Notes: generated by a model not told the origin, from the letters alone. A DNA stretch of 64,000 nt from Cohnella sp. SGD-V74 (GCF_003001675.1 NZ_PVYW01000018.1:62001-126000); one strand, 5' to 3'; shown: positions 1 to 8,535, numbered from the stretch's first letter. A program made the numbers and translations.

Positions 1-762
1 TTTGTTTTTGCGGTAAGTCATGACGAGCATGATTAGGATACTTGTTACTATGATCACCGCACTGGTCCATTGACCTGCCGTCCATTCGAAAGCATAACGA
101 GGCGAATCTCCGCGAAGGTATTCAAGGCTGAAACGACCCAAAGCGTATAAAATATGATAAATCAGAAAGAGAAATCCGCGTGGCAGCGTTTTGTTTTTCA
201 ACCCGATCAAGATCGCGAACACGATAAAATCCCATTGCCCCTCCCATACCTCTGCCGGCCAGAGCGGCTGCGAGCCATATCGATCAAAGGCTTGAGTCCC
301 TTCCGGATAAACCAGCCCAAACGAAGAGCCAGTAGGCGACCCGTAAGCGTCTCCATTTAAGAAACATGCGATTCTGCCGATTCCTTGTCCAAAAATAATG
401 GCGGGTGCAAGCGTATCCGCAAATTCCCAAAATGAAAATTTATGAATTTTTGCATAGATAATTCCCACGACAAAACCGCCAACCAATGCGCCTTGTATGG
501 CAAGTCCCCCTTCCCAGATAGCGAAGATTTGGACAAGATTTTTTGCGTAATAGCCCCACTGAAAAAAGAATACATGCCATATTCGCGCACCGATAATCGC
601 ACCCAGAACGACAAATACAAGAATATTCGGGATGTGTTTTTGATAAGGCGTATCTCTCGCCAGATAATAAGCCAGAGATGCAGCCATTAGAATGGCTAAC
701 GCAACTATAACCCCGTATGAACGAATGGCAAAATCTCCAATGCTAAACAGCTCTACTCTCAT
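1..762 (-). CDS. lgt: Prolipoprotein diacylglyceryl transferase (3' end outside window)
   Basis: Integral membrane enzyme that transfers diacylglycerol from phosphatidylglycerol to the lipobox cysteine of prolipoproteins. The reading frame is open from ATG at 762 to the window edge (254 codons, no stop), so the C-terminus is missing. Family features seen: a polytopic N-terminus, the WEGGLAIQGAL segment (the usual H/W-x-GG-L motif), then GQGIGRIACFLNGDAYG, which matches the Lgt signature region, and a PLWPAEVWE motif. AAAGGAGG lies 9 nt before the ATG. The start overlaps the end of the paralogue upstream, so the two are translationally coupled. It probably serves the lipoproteins encoded here (multicopper oxidase, nuclease). 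The signature has C-F-L-N-G-D where the best-known enzymes have N-F-x-N-x-E; variants like this exist in Bacillales. Confidence 0.9.
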   Translation of the reverse strand, partial: MRVELFSIGDFAIRSYGVIVALAILMAASLAYYLARDTPYQKHIPNILVFVVLGAIIGARIWHVFFFQWGYYAKNLVQIFAIWEGGLAIQGALVGGFVVGIIYAKIHKFSFWEFADTLAPAIIFGQGIGRIACFLNGDAYGSPTGSSFGLVYPEGTQAFDRYGSQPLWPAEVWEGQWDFIVFAILIGLKNKTLPRGFLFLIYHILYALGRFSLEYLRGDSPRYAFEWTAGQWTSAVIIVTSILIMLVMTYRKNK

Positions 763-1471
763 GGACTTGCCCTCCTTTAAGGTTTACGATGAAATAGATA
801 AATAATCCGATGCCTAGGGAAATAATGGCATACCATTGCGGAGCAGTTAGTCCGTACCACGACGCAAGCTTTGGCATATAAAGCGTAATCGCAAGCGTAG
901 AGATTCCGATTCCCAGAAACCCGGTATACGCGACTTTACCCATCCCATACGGTTTCGAATAGGCTCGTCCGATCACGATCCCCATCAAGAGGGCTTGATA
1001 GACGTTAACAGGGTGATACCGGTATGCGGAATCAGATAACGAAATGCCCCATGGCATCGCTGTCTGCGTACCATACCGCCAGTGCGTGATCGAATAGAGG
1101 AAGATCGCACACACGGATCCAAACAAAAGCGCATCCATCACCCTTCGCCATGGCAACTGCTTCTTCTTGATCGTCCATGCGCCATAAATCACTGCACCGA
1201 GTATTCCGATGCTTAATCCGTTCGGTGTTCCCGGTGTGACAAGGAGAACGAAGGGATTGATCAACAAATCAAGCTGTGTAAAGATCGGACTCAGCTTCCA
1301 TAGGATAAAGGCAAGAAATATTGCGTTTCCAAAGAAATCCAAGTACTGCAAATCACTCGGTGCTTTCTTCTTCAAATATAACTTCGTTGCAGTCATTCCC
1401 AAGGCGATCGTGATAATCAAATACACCCAATCTAAGCGGATCTGAAAGGAACCAAGCTGGAACACTTCCAT
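743..1471 (-). CDS. Divergent Lgt-family membrane protein
   Basis: 242-residue polytopic protein of the Lgt fold, starting at the ATG preceded by AGAGGAG; an in-frame ATG eight codons upstream lies inside the preceding gene and lacks a ribosome site. Segments SIGILGAVIYG and YRYHPVNVYQALLMG align by eye with the Lgt H-GG-L-I-G and Y-x-x-H-P-x-x-L-Y-E regions, but the first motif lacks its His and GG and the R-x-N-F-x-N signature is absent. It may therefore be catalytically inactive or act on another substrate. It sits between a TlpA-type thioredoxin and a more canonical lgt, overlapping both, which suggests a single envelope-modification operon. Function is inferred from fold similarity only. 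Confidence 0.6.
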   Translation of the reverse strand: MEVFQLGSFQIRLDWVYLIITIALGMTATKLYLKKKAPSDLQYLDFFGNAIFLAFILWKLSPIFTQLDLLINPFVLLVTPGTPNGLSIGILGAVIYGAWTIKKKQLPWRRVMDALLFGSVCAIFLYSITHWRYGTQTAMPWGISLSDSAYRYHPVNVYQALLMGIVIGRAYSKPYGMGKVAYTGFLGIGISTLAITLYMPKLASWYGLTAPQWYAIISLGIGLFIYFIVNLKGGQVHESRAV

Positions 1472-1472
1472 G

Positions 1473-2003
1473 TCAGGTTGCTCCTCTCGGGGCATTGATG
1501 GCTTGCAGAATCTGCTTTTCTAACGACTCGCTTGTAACTAGGCCTGTTGTAATACTTTGGATCGTTCCTCTGCCGTCGACAAAAAAGGTCGTGGGGATGG
1601 ATTTGACCCGATATTGCTCCGTAACTGCTCCATTTTCGTCCATCAGGATAGGGAAAGGCAGCTTAAATTCTTCGACGAACGCTTTGGCGCCAGCAATAGA
1701 ATCATCTGCGGTCATATTGATCGCATAAAATGCAATCTGTCCTTTATATTGTTCGTAGAGACGGACCAGTTCCGGAGCTTCTTTGCGACAGGGGCCGCAC
1801 CAGGAGGCCCAGAAATTAATCAGTGCTGGTTTTCCTTTAAGATCGGCCAAAGTATAAGATTCTCCGCTCAGTCCCTGTAACTCAAAGCGCGGGGACTGAA
1901 AACCGACTTTGGCGGTTTCCTCCTTATTGAATCCATCCGGTTGCAAGAACGCGAGTACGATCAGAACGCCTACAACGATCATCACAATAATCGAATTTCG
2001 CAA
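1473..2003 (-). CDS. TlpA/ResA-like extracytoplasmic thioredoxin
   Basis: 176-residue membrane-anchored thiol-disulfide oxidoreductase. Residues 3-20 form an uncleaved signal anchor; residues 36-170 are an AhpC/TSA-thioredoxin fold with the active site WASWCGPC (C69 and C72) and the cis-proline motif SIPTTFF. Proteins of this type keep external cysteines reduced for cytochrome c maturation, spore cortex or metalloprotein assembly, taking electrons from CcdA. A strong AAGGAGGGAG site precedes the ATG. It follows a ccdA remnant and precedes two Lgt-family genes; here its partner may be the Cys-rich copper proteins nearby, which is inference. Other TlpA subfamilies (ResA, StoA) cannot be separated from the sequence alone. 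Confidence 0.85.
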   Translation of the reverse strand: MRNSIIVMIVVGVLIVLAFLQPDGFNKEETAKVGFQSPRFELQGLSGESYTLADLKGKPALINFWASWCGPCRKEAPELVRLYEQYKGQIAFYAINMTADDSIAGAKAFVEEFKLPFPILMDENGAVTEQYRVKSIPTTFFVDGRGTIQSITTGLVTSESLEKQILQAINAPRGAT

Positions 2004-2017
2004 GATACTCCCTCCTT

Positions 2018-2170
2018 CTAGAAACCTATAAAACCTCCGTATAACCCGATTAATTTTCTTGTAATCAGACTGAGTTGATCCGTATATAAAAGAACGCCTG
2101 TTACAACCGTTATTGCTCCGCCGATTTTCATTAGCCGCCCCCCATATTGGCCCAATCCTATGCCCCCATT
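2018..2170 (-). pseudogene. C-terminal remnant of a CcdA-like protein
   Basis: Reading the minus strand, a frame ending at TAG (2018-2020) encodes a CcdA-like C-terminus, GRLMKIGGAITVVTGVLL followed by a hydrophobic tail. No start codon or upstream transmembrane helices remain; the frame runs into the 3' end of the M56 protease gene. CcdA normally hands electrons to TlpA/ResA proteins, and such a gene follows directly, which supports the identity. It suggests the ccdA gene was truncated when the blaI-blaR pair was joined to this operon. Short match, so moderate confidence. Confidence 0.5.
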
Positions 2171-2174
2171 AAAT

Positions 2175-2189
2175 ACTACATAAAGTAGT
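2175..2189. promoter_or_regulatory. Dyad ACTAC-N5-GTAGT, candidate BlaI site
   Basis: Perfect inverted repeat ACTAC-ATAAA-GTAGT between the BlaR1-like gene and the TlpA/Lgt operon. The same dyad with 5-bp spacing recurs at 3695 and in relaxed form at 7786 and 9722. BlaI/MecI-family repressors bind TACA/TGTA-type dyads, so BlaI is the natural candidate. Confidence 0.4.
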
Positions 2190-2213
2190 TTATAAAGCGA
2201 TAAAAGAAGCGGC

Positions 2214-3062
2214 TTACGAACAGCCGCTTACAATAACTCCTGTTAACAGGGTTAGCATCAAAATGGAGTTCATCGTGGGAATCGAATTCATTACAGGCAC
2301 TTTGATCCGTTGTTTGGGATCGATGAGTTGCTGAAGACGATAATTGATAGCTGCATCGGCAAAACCTACGCTTCCTACAGGTACTACTTGAACCTGTTGC
2401 GTACACTTCAGTAATACACAGGCCAAATCTTTTGCATTATTGAGCTTTTGTATTGCATACTGATCCGCTAGTAGCTCCATCCATACCTGAATATAATGAG
2501 ACAGCTTTTCTAGGATCGGAAGAAAAGGTAGACTTGTCTTCATTATTTGAAGAAAATACGATCTGAGCGGGTCAAAGTTCCGACAATGAAAGTTCTCATG
2601 CCATACGATGGCTGCGATTTCGCGATCTGAAAAATAATCGATTACTTTAGACGAAAGGACAATCCGCGGCCGAAAGAAGCCATAGGTCACTGCAATGATG
2701 CCTTCATGATCAATAACCGTCATTTTTATGCCGATTTCATTAAATTGTTGTCTCAGTTGAGTCGTTTTTACGTGATTATATCGGGAATTTACGTGTTTTC
2801 TCCAATGGCTTCCTAACTTTATCTGTTGGATGGCGAACCCAACTAGCTTTAAGACGCTGTAGGCAATCAGGATGTTTAACCCCACGAGAACAACCTGATG
2901 AATCGCGGTTTGCTCCTTTAAGATAGTCAAACAATATTGCAATATGCCCCACTCTGGATTAAATCCAGTAGCTTCATGTACCCAAAAAAGGATCATCTGC
3001 GCCCAGGCAAAACCGCTTATAAGAAGATAAAATCCAAAGGTGAGATGGTGTCTTATCCTCAT
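2214..3062 (-). CDS. BlaR1/MecR1-like M56 membrane metalloprotease
   Basis: 282-residue membrane protein of peptidase family M56. It has N-terminal helices near residues 8-28 and 55-78, a zinc-protease motif HENFH (H155, E156, H159), and a C-terminal hydrophobic helix (about residues 262-280). In BlaR1/MecR1, signal detection triggers this protease and leads to cleavage of the partner repressor. No penicillin-binding sensor domain is present, so this is a short M56 protein whose signal is unknown; the surrounding copper and thiol genes suggest an envelope metal or redox cue. Its ATG overlaps the end of the BlaI-like gene, the usual blaI-blaR order. Confidence 0.8.
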   Translation of the reverse strand: MRIRHHLTFGFYLLISGFAWAQMILFWVHEATGFNPEWGILQYCLTILKEQTAIHQVVLVGLNILIAYSVLKLVGFAIQQIKLGSHWRKHVNSRYNHVKTTQLRQQFNEIGIKMTVIDHEGIIAVTYGFFRPRIVLSSKVIDYFSDREIAAIVWHENFHCRNFDPLRSYFLQIMKTSLPFLPILEKLSHYIQVWMELLADQYAIQKLNNAKDLACVLLKCTQQVQVVPVGSVGFADAAINYRLQQLIDPKQRIKVPVMNSIPTMNSILMLTLLTGVIVSGCS

Positions 3063-3490
3063 GAGGGATCACGCTTCCATTCGTTTAACCGCTCTTCAAG
3101 CAACTTCAATAATTCGGGGTCGGCTTTCTGCACGGCATCAAATAAATGATTGACGACTAATTCGCCGTATTCTTGGACTAATCCTTCTGTAACAGCCTTC
3201 GTCTGTTCTTGAAGAAATTCTTCTTTACTCTGGACAGATTGAAAAACGCTCAGTCGATTTCTTCCGGCTCCTGTTGTTTTTTTCTTAAGATGGCCTTTTT
3301 CATGAAGTCGGTTCATCACCGTCATAATCGCAGTATAGGAAAGCTCCTCGTCTAAATATTCCTGTACTTGCCGAATCGTGGTTTCTTTATGATTCCATAT
3401 AATCTGCATAATCTGTGCTTCAAGCGGGCCAAAAAAACGATTTAAACCTTCTTCGTTCATTCTCATCCGAGGCACTTTCAAATGATCCAC
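3059..3490 (-). CDS. BlaI/MecI/CopY-family repressor
   Basis: 143-residue winged-helix repressor. Residues 13-85 contain the family pattern: LEAQIMQIIW, TIRQVQEYL, and the recognition region SYTAIMTVMNRLHEKGHL. The C-terminal half is the dimerisation and proteolysis-linker region. Overlap with the M56 protease gene is typical of inducible bla/mec-type pairs, in which proteolysis of the repressor lifts repression. A CopY-type copper sensor is less likely because no C-terminal C-x-C pairs are seen. Its targets probably include the ACTAC-N5-GTAGT dyads of this region (see findings). Confidence 0.85.
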   Translation of the reverse strand: MDHLKVPRMRMNEEGLNRFFGPLEAQIMQIIWNHKETTIRQVQEYLDEELSYTAIMTVMNRLHEKGHLKKKTTGAGRNRLSVFQSVQSKEEFLQEQTKAVTEGLVQEYGELVVNHLFDAVQKADPELLKLLEERLNEWKRDPS

Positions 3491-3694
3491 GCTCCTTTCC
3501 GCCCCATTTTAACATAAGATCGGCATCATGTCCTAACTGAGCTTAACTCAGCCAAAGTATTGAAACCGTATCGGATTTTTCTTGATAATTCCCCCAGAGA
3601 AAAATACCAACAAGAACGATTACAAAAATCAGCAAAATCAGTTTGATGCCAAGCGCTCTTTCTTTTCTCATGGATGTCTCCTTGCAGGTTATAT

Positions 3695-3709
3695 ACTACG
3701 AATTGTAGT
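3695..3709. promoter_or_regulatory. Dyad ACTAC-N5-GTAGT upstream of the multicopper oxidase
   Basis: Perfect inverted repeat ACTAC-GAATT-GTAGT in the divergent region between the BlaI-like gene and the multicopper oxidase. It matches the dyad at 2175 in both half-sites and spacing. Candidate BlaI operator; no -35/-10 pair was assigned with confidence. Apart from this dyad nothing is seen in 3491-3847. Confidence 0.45.
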
Positions 3710-3847
3710 TCCTAAAGAATCGTCCGTCAACATCCAAGATATGATATTCCTGTGTCTCTTCTGCGCGTCTCCTTCCTCACAAGTTCTACATAATTGTAAG
3801 GTAAGATGGACTTGTGCGATTGATTGAATGGAAAGGAAGGATTAAAG

Positions 3848-5479
3848 ATGAGATTGAATTGGAAACTGAAAACCGTTGGACTCGTAGGGGCGATCTCCTT
3901 GATTTTAGCGGGTTGTTCAAGCGCTATAGGCGGAATGGACCATTCGAAAATGAATATGGGGAACGAGGAAGAAAAGCCATCACAATCTACGGAAAAGCAA
4001 ACGGGAATTGCGCAGACCGCGGAATGGAACATTTTAACTGGAAAGGAATTTAATTTAACGGCGGTTGCAAGCAATCAAGAGATTGCGCCCGGTAAGACCT
4101 TGCCGGTATGGACCTTCAATAATTCCGTACCCGGGCCGGAACTTCGGGTAAAGCAAGGGGATACGGTAAAGATCAATTTGAGAAATGAACTTCCGGATCC
4201 GGTAACCATACATTGGCATGGCGTGCCGGTCCCCAATGAGATGGACGGAATTCCCGGCGTCACGCAAAATGCAGTGCAACCGGGTGAATCTTTCACTTAC
4301 CAATTCCAAGCCACTGTACCTGGGACTTACTGGTACCACTCGCATCAAGATGGCGTAAATCAACTGGATCGCGGGCTTTATGGCTCCTTTATCGTTGAGG
4401 GTGATGATGTGCAGAAAGTGGATCGCGATTATACGCTATTGCTAGATGAATGGATGAGCAGCGGAATGGATATGTCTCAAGGCGCTTCTTCGGATATGGA
4501 TATGGATATGTCCGGCATGGACCATAGCGGGATGGACATGGGAGACTCCAACATGGACATGGAGGATTCCAATATGGACATGGGCGGAATGGAAATGGAC
4601 ATGGCACACGATATGAGCATGTATGACCTGTATACGATTAATGGGAAATCCGGTGACCTGGTGAAACCCTTGGTCGTTAAAGAAGGCGAAAAGGTTCGTA
4701 TTCGTCTCGTAAATGCCGGATACCTGTCCCATCAGATCCATCTGCATGGTCATGACTTCAAGATAACGGCCACAGATGGCCAACCCCTCAATAACCCAGG
4801 GGTAGTGACAGATAATGTCGTCACGCTAGCTCCGGGTGAACGTTATGATCTCGAATTTGAAGCGACTAACCCTGGAAAATGGCTGATCGAAGACCATGGC
4901 GACAACAACGCCGTTAAAGGGATGAAGGCGTGGATTGCCTACGAAGGATCGACTGAACAGACTGATAAAGCCAACGAGAAGGAAATGCTTGGCTCTGTGG
5001 ATTTAACTAGCTATGGTCAACTTGGCAAAGCAAGTTTATCTTTAGATCAATCCTATACGATGGAATATACGATGAATTTGAACACGGAATCAAAAAAAGG
5101 CGAAACCGTCTACACGATCAACGGCAAAACCTTTCCGGAAACCGAACCACTCCCTGTAAAAAAAGGGGATACCGTTAAAGTTCGACTTGTCAATCAATCC
5201 AAATCTGATGACCATCCCATGCATCTGCACGGGCATTTCTTCCAGGTGTTAAGCAAGAACGGCAAACCACTTGAAGGTTCGCCGATCATCAAAGACACGA
5301 TAAACGTGAAGCCTGGCGAAGAGTACGTCATTGCGTTCATTGCGGACAATGAAGGAAACTGGATGTTCCACTGTCATGATTTGCATCATGCATCAGCGGG
5401 AATGGTTACCGAAGTGAAATATTCCGATTATAAAACGGACTTTGTTGCGGATCCGAATGCCGGCAATAAGCCGGAATAA
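3848..5479 (+). CDS. Met-rich multicopper oxidase lipoprotein (CopA/CueO type)
   Basis: 543-residue exported oxidase, starting at ATG 3848 behind GGAAAGGAAGG; an in-frame ATG at 3824 lies upstream of that site. Residues 1-22 are a lipoprotein signal peptide ending in the lipobox LILAGC. Three cupredoxin domains carry the copper ligands: HWHG and YWYHSH (type 2/3), HPMHLHGH, and HCHDLHHASAGM (type 1/3). Between domains 1 and 2, around 4460-4620, lies a Met/Asp-rich stretch with many MDM units, as in copper-tolerance oxidases that bind or oxidise Cu(I). Likely role: periplasmic-face Cu(I) detoxification. It stands alone between a possible BlaI dyad and a terminator shared with the convergent kinase. 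Substrate could include manganese or organics, but the Met-rich insert favours copper. Confidence 0.92.
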   Translation: MRLNWKLKTVGLVGAISLILAGCSSAIGGMDHSKMNMGNEEEKPSQSTEKQTGIAQTAEWNILTGKEFNLTAVASNQEIAPGKTLPVWTFNNSVPGPELRVKQGDTVKINLRNELPDPVTIHWHGVPVPNEMDGIPGVTQNAVQPGESFTYQFQATVPGTYWYHSHQDGVNQLDRGLYGSFIVEGDDVQKVDRDYTLLLDEWMSSGMDMSQGASSDMDMDMSGMDHSGMDMGDSNMDMEDSNMDMGGMEMDMAHDMSMYDLYTINGKSGDLVKPLVVKEGEKVRIRLVNAGYLSHQIHLHGHDFKITATDGQPLNNPGVVTDNVVTLAPGERYDLEFEATNPGKWLIEDHGDNNAVKGMKAWIAYEGSTEQTDKANEKEMLGSVDLTSYGQLGKASLSLDQSYTMEYTMNLNTESKKGETVYTINGKTFPETEPLPVKKGDTVKVRLVNQSKSDDHPMHLHGHFFQVLSKNGKPLEGSPIIKDTINVKPGEEYVIAFIADNEGNWMFHCHDLHHASAGMVTEVKYSDYKTDFVADPNAGNKPE

Positions 5480-5497
5480 AATAAAGACCCAGATCCA

Positions 5498-5529
5498 ACA
5501 CCCCCCGATAACTCTCATCGGGGGTGTGT
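5498..5529. terminator. Bidirectional intrinsic terminator
   Basis: Hairpin ACACCCCCCGAT / ATCGGGGGTGTGT (one bulge) separates the convergent oxidase and kinase genes. Weak T/A runs on both sides suit termination in both directions. Confidence 0.75.
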
Positions 5530-6663
5530 TTATGAAGGTATTGCCGAGCCGTCTTCTACTTCTTTAAGTTCCGCATCGTGGTTTTTCTTTCGAGGAATGT
5601 TCATGATGATCGTCATTCCTTTGTCTTCATTAACTTTTTTAACCCAGATCCGGCCCCCGTGCGCCTCTACAATAGACTTGGCGATTGCTAATCCTAATCC
5701 CTTCCCTCCAGTCTTCCGACTCCGTGATTTATCCACGCGATAAAATCGTTCGAAAATAAGGCTACGGTCTTTTTCCGGAATGCCAATGCCCGTATCTTGA
5801 ATGCTTAGGATGACCCTATGTGTATCTTCCTGTGCCGCTATATGAACGGTTCCACCCGAGGGGGTAAACTTTAGCGCATTTGACAACAGATTATTGATCA
5901 CCTGCGTCATCCGGTTTTCGTCCCAATAAACGCGAATCTTTGTATACATGCGCAAACGCAGCTCAACTTTCTTTTCGGTAAATGCAGCTTCATTCAGACG
6001 AACGATTTTCTCTAACAGTTCAATGAATTCAAATTCGGATTTTTCCAATTTAAAATCGGGGGAAGCCATTTCGTTGAGTTGTTCTAAGTCACTAACCAAG
6101 TAGATTAGTCGGTCGATCTCGTCTTGACAGGATTCGATTCTTTCTTTGGTTGGTTCCCATATCCCGTCTCCGATCGCGATCATCATACTTTTCAAGGTCG
6201 CTAAGGGGGTACGTAGCTCATGCGCGATATTCTCAGTCATGGACTGGCGAAGCTCTTGTTGTTTCTGCAATTGTTCAGCAAGAGTATTCAGCGCCTTTCC
6301 AAGATCGGCCATCTCATCCTGGGTGTTTGTCGGTGATCTTACACTCCATTCGCCCTCCGACATCGTTAATGCGGCTTGTTTCATTTGAACAAGCGGTTTG
6401 GATATCCGGCGAGCTAAATAAATACTCATTAATGATGCTAAGATCAACGCCAGAGTTACGGTTAGTATGACGGATTGTATAATGGCTTGTTCCAAATGAG
6501 AATTTAACATGCTGTCGCTTGGTTGGAGTACGGACGCTTCTTTTCCGTATAGCTGAAAATGGTAATGCGTGGCATTGACAATCACCACACTGGCTATGAT
6601 TAAAATCAGGCCCGACCATGCCATTAATAATAAGCTCAATCGGAACGATAATCTGCGGGTCAT
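5530..6663 (-). CDS. Sensor histidine kinase (BaeS-like)
   Basis: 377-residue transmembrane kinase. TM1 about residues 8-30, a short extracytoplasmic loop, TM2 about 62-84, HAMP domain 85-137, HisKA with H148 in NIAHELRTPL, and HATPase_c with N-box (MTQVINNLLSNALKF), DTGIGIPEKD and GKGLGLAI. It phosphorylates the response regulator encoded just upstream, with which it overlaps by ATGA. The sensor loop is only about 30 residues. The location beside copper genes suggests a metal or envelope signal, but nothing in the loop proves it. Confidence 0.92.
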   Translation of the reverse strand: MTRRLSFRLSLLLMAWSGLILIIASVVIVNATHYHFQLYGKEASVLQPSDSMLNSHLEQAIIQSVILTVTLALILASLMSIYLARRISKPLVQMKQAALTMSEGEWSVRSPTNTQDEMADLGKALNTLAEQLQKQQELRQSMTENIAHELRTPLATLKSMMIAIGDGIWEPTKERIESCQDEIDRLIYLVSDLEQLNEMASPDFKLEKSEFEFIELLEKIVRLNEAAFTEKKVELRLRMYTKIRVYWDENRMTQVINNLLSNALKFTPSGGTVHIAAQEDTHRVILSIQDTGIGIPEKDRSLIFERFYRVDKSRSRKTGGKGLGLAIAKSIVEAHGGRIWVKKVNEDKGMTIIMNIPRKKNHDAELKEVEDGSAIPS

Positions 6664-7355
6664 TTGATTTGTCCCCCCGTGAAACGATATCCTTTTCCGT
6701 ATACCGTTTGGATGTATATAGGGTTTTTCGGATCCTCTTCGATTTTTTGACGTATATTCTTAATATGTTGATCGATGGTTCGGGAGTCTCCTTCAAAATC
6801 CAGGCTATGTACTTTTTCGATTAGTTGTTCACGGTCAAAAATACGATTGGGGTGCTTCGCGAGAACGAACAGTAATTTGATTTCGACAGGAGTAAGGTTA
6901 ATTGGTTCACCATTCAAAAGAACTTGTTGTTTTAAGGAGTCAATCGTCATTTCCCCATTCGCGCTTTCGATTCGATCGGCAAGCAGTCCATCATCATGAG
7001 CACGACGCATTACCGTACGAATTCGAACAATCAATTCCCTTGGATCGAACGGTTTAACGATATAATCATCCGCACCGATTTCTAATCCATTGATTTGCTG
7101 GGTCTTGGAGGATTTTGCCGTTAGCATGATAATCGGAATGGAATGATTAGCCCGTATACGTTTGCATAACTCTTCGCCCGAAATGTCCGGAAGCATCAAA
7201 TCTAATAAAATCAAATCCAGCGGAAATTGTTGAATGATGTTATAGCCTGTCTCGCCGGATTCAGCACCAATCACTCGGTAGCCGGCATGCTCCAGATAAG
7301 AAGTGATGACTTCGCGTATTTTTGTCTCGTCTTCAATAACCAATATGGTTTTCAT
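6660..7355 (-). CDS. OmpR/PhoB-family response regulator
   Basis: 231 residues: receiver domain (D9, phospho-acceptor D52 in ILLDLMLPD, IVKPFDP lysine) and a C-terminal winged-helix DNA-binding domain ending in VYGKGYRF. Pairs with the overlapping kinase. Only about 70 bp separate its start from the copper-binding gene upstream, and that gap is occupied by a strong hairpin, so the two-component genes may be expressed partly by read-through from the upstream promoter. Confidence 0.95.
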   Translation of the reverse strand: MKTILVIEDETKIREVITSYLEHAGYRVIGAESGETGYNIIQQFPLDLILLDLMLPDISGEELCKRIRANHSIPIIMLTAKSSKTQQINGLEIGADDYIVKPFDPRELIVRIRTVMRRAHDDGLLADRIESANGEMTIDSLKQQVLLNGEPINLTPVEIKLLFVLAKHPNRIFDREQLIEKVHSLDFEGDSRTIDQHIKNIRQKIEEDPKNPIYIQTVYGKGYRFTGGQIK

Positions 7356-7380
7356 GGCACCCTCAATTCCGTTTTATGGA

Positions 7381-7414
7381 AATAGAACTTACCGATGAAT
7401 CGGTAAGTTCTATT
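7381..7414 (-). terminator. Intrinsic terminator or attenuator
   Basis: Perfect 16-bp inverted repeat AATAGAACTTACCGAT / ATCGGTAAGTTCTATT downstream of the Cys-rich protein and directly upstream of the response regulator. The following T-run is weak, so partial read-through is likely. Confidence 0.65.
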
Positions 7415-7424
7415 TCGGTTGCGA

Positions 7425-7760
7425 TTATGCTGCCACCGTCATATTCCTGCAAGCCTCTGCACAAGAAAAACATGCTTGGGCACACTTTTGACAATGGTCG
7501 ACCGAATGTTTTTTGCACTCATTCCCGCAAGCTTCACAAACTTTAGCGCAAAGTTCGCAAATTTCGTTTACGAATGAGCTGTTTCTCGCCATTGCCTCTG
7601 CTGCTAAGGAACAAAGGGTTGCGCATTCTTGATCCAACCGAATGCATTCCCTCATCATGGCGACATCGTTTTCATTCAGGCAAGCATTGTAACAATGGTA
7701 ACATTCTTGCATACACTTCAAGCATTCATCAATGCAATGTTGAAAATGTTCATGCGACAT
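7425..7760 (-). CDS. Four-helix-bundle copper-binding protein (DUF326/Csp type)
   Basis: 111-residue cytosolic-type protein with no signal peptide and more than a dozen cysteines spaced as C-x3-C or C-x2-C along helices (HCIDECLKCMQECYHC, CELCAKVCEACGNEC, CQKCAQACFSCAEAC). This is the pattern of Csp copper-storage proteins, which line a four-helix bundle core with thiolates and hold many Cu(I) ions. A GGAGGGA site precedes the ATG, and a relaxed ACTAC-N5 dyad lies upstream. A second paralogue is encoded at 8601. Role as a copper buffer is inferred from family and context. Confidence 0.85.
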   Translation of the reverse strand: MSHEHFQHCIDECLKCMQECYHCYNACLNENDVAMMRECIRLDQECATLCSLAAEAMARNSSFVNEICELCAKVCEACGNECKKHSVDHCQKCAQACFSCAEACRNMTVAA

Positions 7761-7785
7761 AACGTATCCCTCCTTCTGTTTTGTA

Positions 7786-7800
7786 ACTACGTTGGATAGT
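7786..7800. promoter_or_regulatory. Relaxed dyad ACTAC-N5-ATAGT
   Basis: ACTAC-GTTGG-ATAGT, one base off the dyads at 2175 and 3695 with identical spacing, 26 bp upstream of the Cys-rich copper protein. Candidate BlaI-type operator. Confidence 0.35.
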
Positions 7801-7853
7801 TATACCCACTCTCCTTCATTTCTTATTCGCCAGCGAAAAACGAAAAGCCCTAT

Positions 7854-8480
7854 TTATGGTTTTCGTGTATAAAAGCGAAATAAGCCATATACAAAACTTA
7901 GAAATAAGACATAAACCGCTACAATGTAAGCAATTCCCCTGTAATTTGCCTCATTGAAGAATTGATCGCCAATAAGAGTAACCAATAGAATAAATGGGAT
8001 TTTCCCGAGCAAAGTGGCATAAAAGTAAGGCTTCCATGGCATCTTTGTTAACGCAGCATATGCATTAATCACTTGGGCCGGAACGATGGGAAGCAAACGT
8101 GCGAATAGGATCGTCATAAATGCGTTGCGTTCAGTAAATTCGGTTAAGAAGGTTACGCCTTTAAAATGGGCAATTTTGTGTCTTCCTTCGGCGGTAAAGG
8201 TCCCTCTAATTAATCCAAATAAGATGATCGCTGCTAACACAGAGACGATGATATTTATTCCTGTGCCTAATGCGGATCCATATTTAGCGCCGAGTATCAC
8301 AGCGACTACCCCGTATGGAAAAGCGGGTACGATCGCTACGAGTAAAGCAAAAAGGCAGATGAGAACATCCATATACCAAGTGGATTCCGTTTCCATCCAA
8401 CGAGTTAAAGGTTCACGAAATGTGAAAATCGCAACCGCGGATCCTACATAAAGCGTGAGAAAGAAGAACTTTCTTCTCAT
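7854..8480 (-). CDS. VTT-domain (TVP38/TMEM64, DedA-like) membrane protein
   Basis: 208-residue polytopic protein with about six hydrophobic segments. The VTT core is visible: the N-terminal re-entrant part FPYGVVAVILGAKYGSALG, ARLLPIVPAQVINAYAAL and KMPWKPYFYATLLGKIPF. Proteins of this superfamily act as lipid scramblases or undecaprenyl-phosphate or quinone-related transporters; they are often found beside metal-resistance genes. No specific substrate can be assigned. It is divergent from the second Cys-rich gene and shares a short intergenic region with it. Confidence 0.82.
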   Translation of the reverse strand: MRRKFFFLTLYVGSAVAIFTFREPLTRWMETESTWYMDVLICLFALLVAIVPAFPYGVVAVILGAKYGSALGTGINIIVSVLAAIILFGLIRGTFTAEGRHKIAHFKGVTFLTEFTERNAFMTILFARLLPIVPAQVINAYAALTKMPWKPYFYATLLGKIPFILLVTLIGDQFFNEANYRGIAYIVAVYVLFLSFVYGLFRFYTRKP

Positions 8481-8520
8481 GGTCTAATGCTTACCCCACC
8501 TTACTAATAACTTAAATGCA

Positions 8521-8535
8521 ACTATACAAAGTAAC
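8521..8535. promoter_or_regulatory. Weak dyad ACTAT-N5-GTAAC
   Basis: Degenerate version (two mismatches) of the ACTAC-N5-GTAGT dyad, placed between the divergent VTT and second Cys-rich genes. Listed only because of position and spacing. Confidence 0.2.

Noticed and set aside
3824..3847. Longer start for the multicopper oxidase
   Set aside because: Ribosome site GGAAAGGAAGG lies between this ATG and the one at 3848, and only the latter gives a normal lipoprotein signal.
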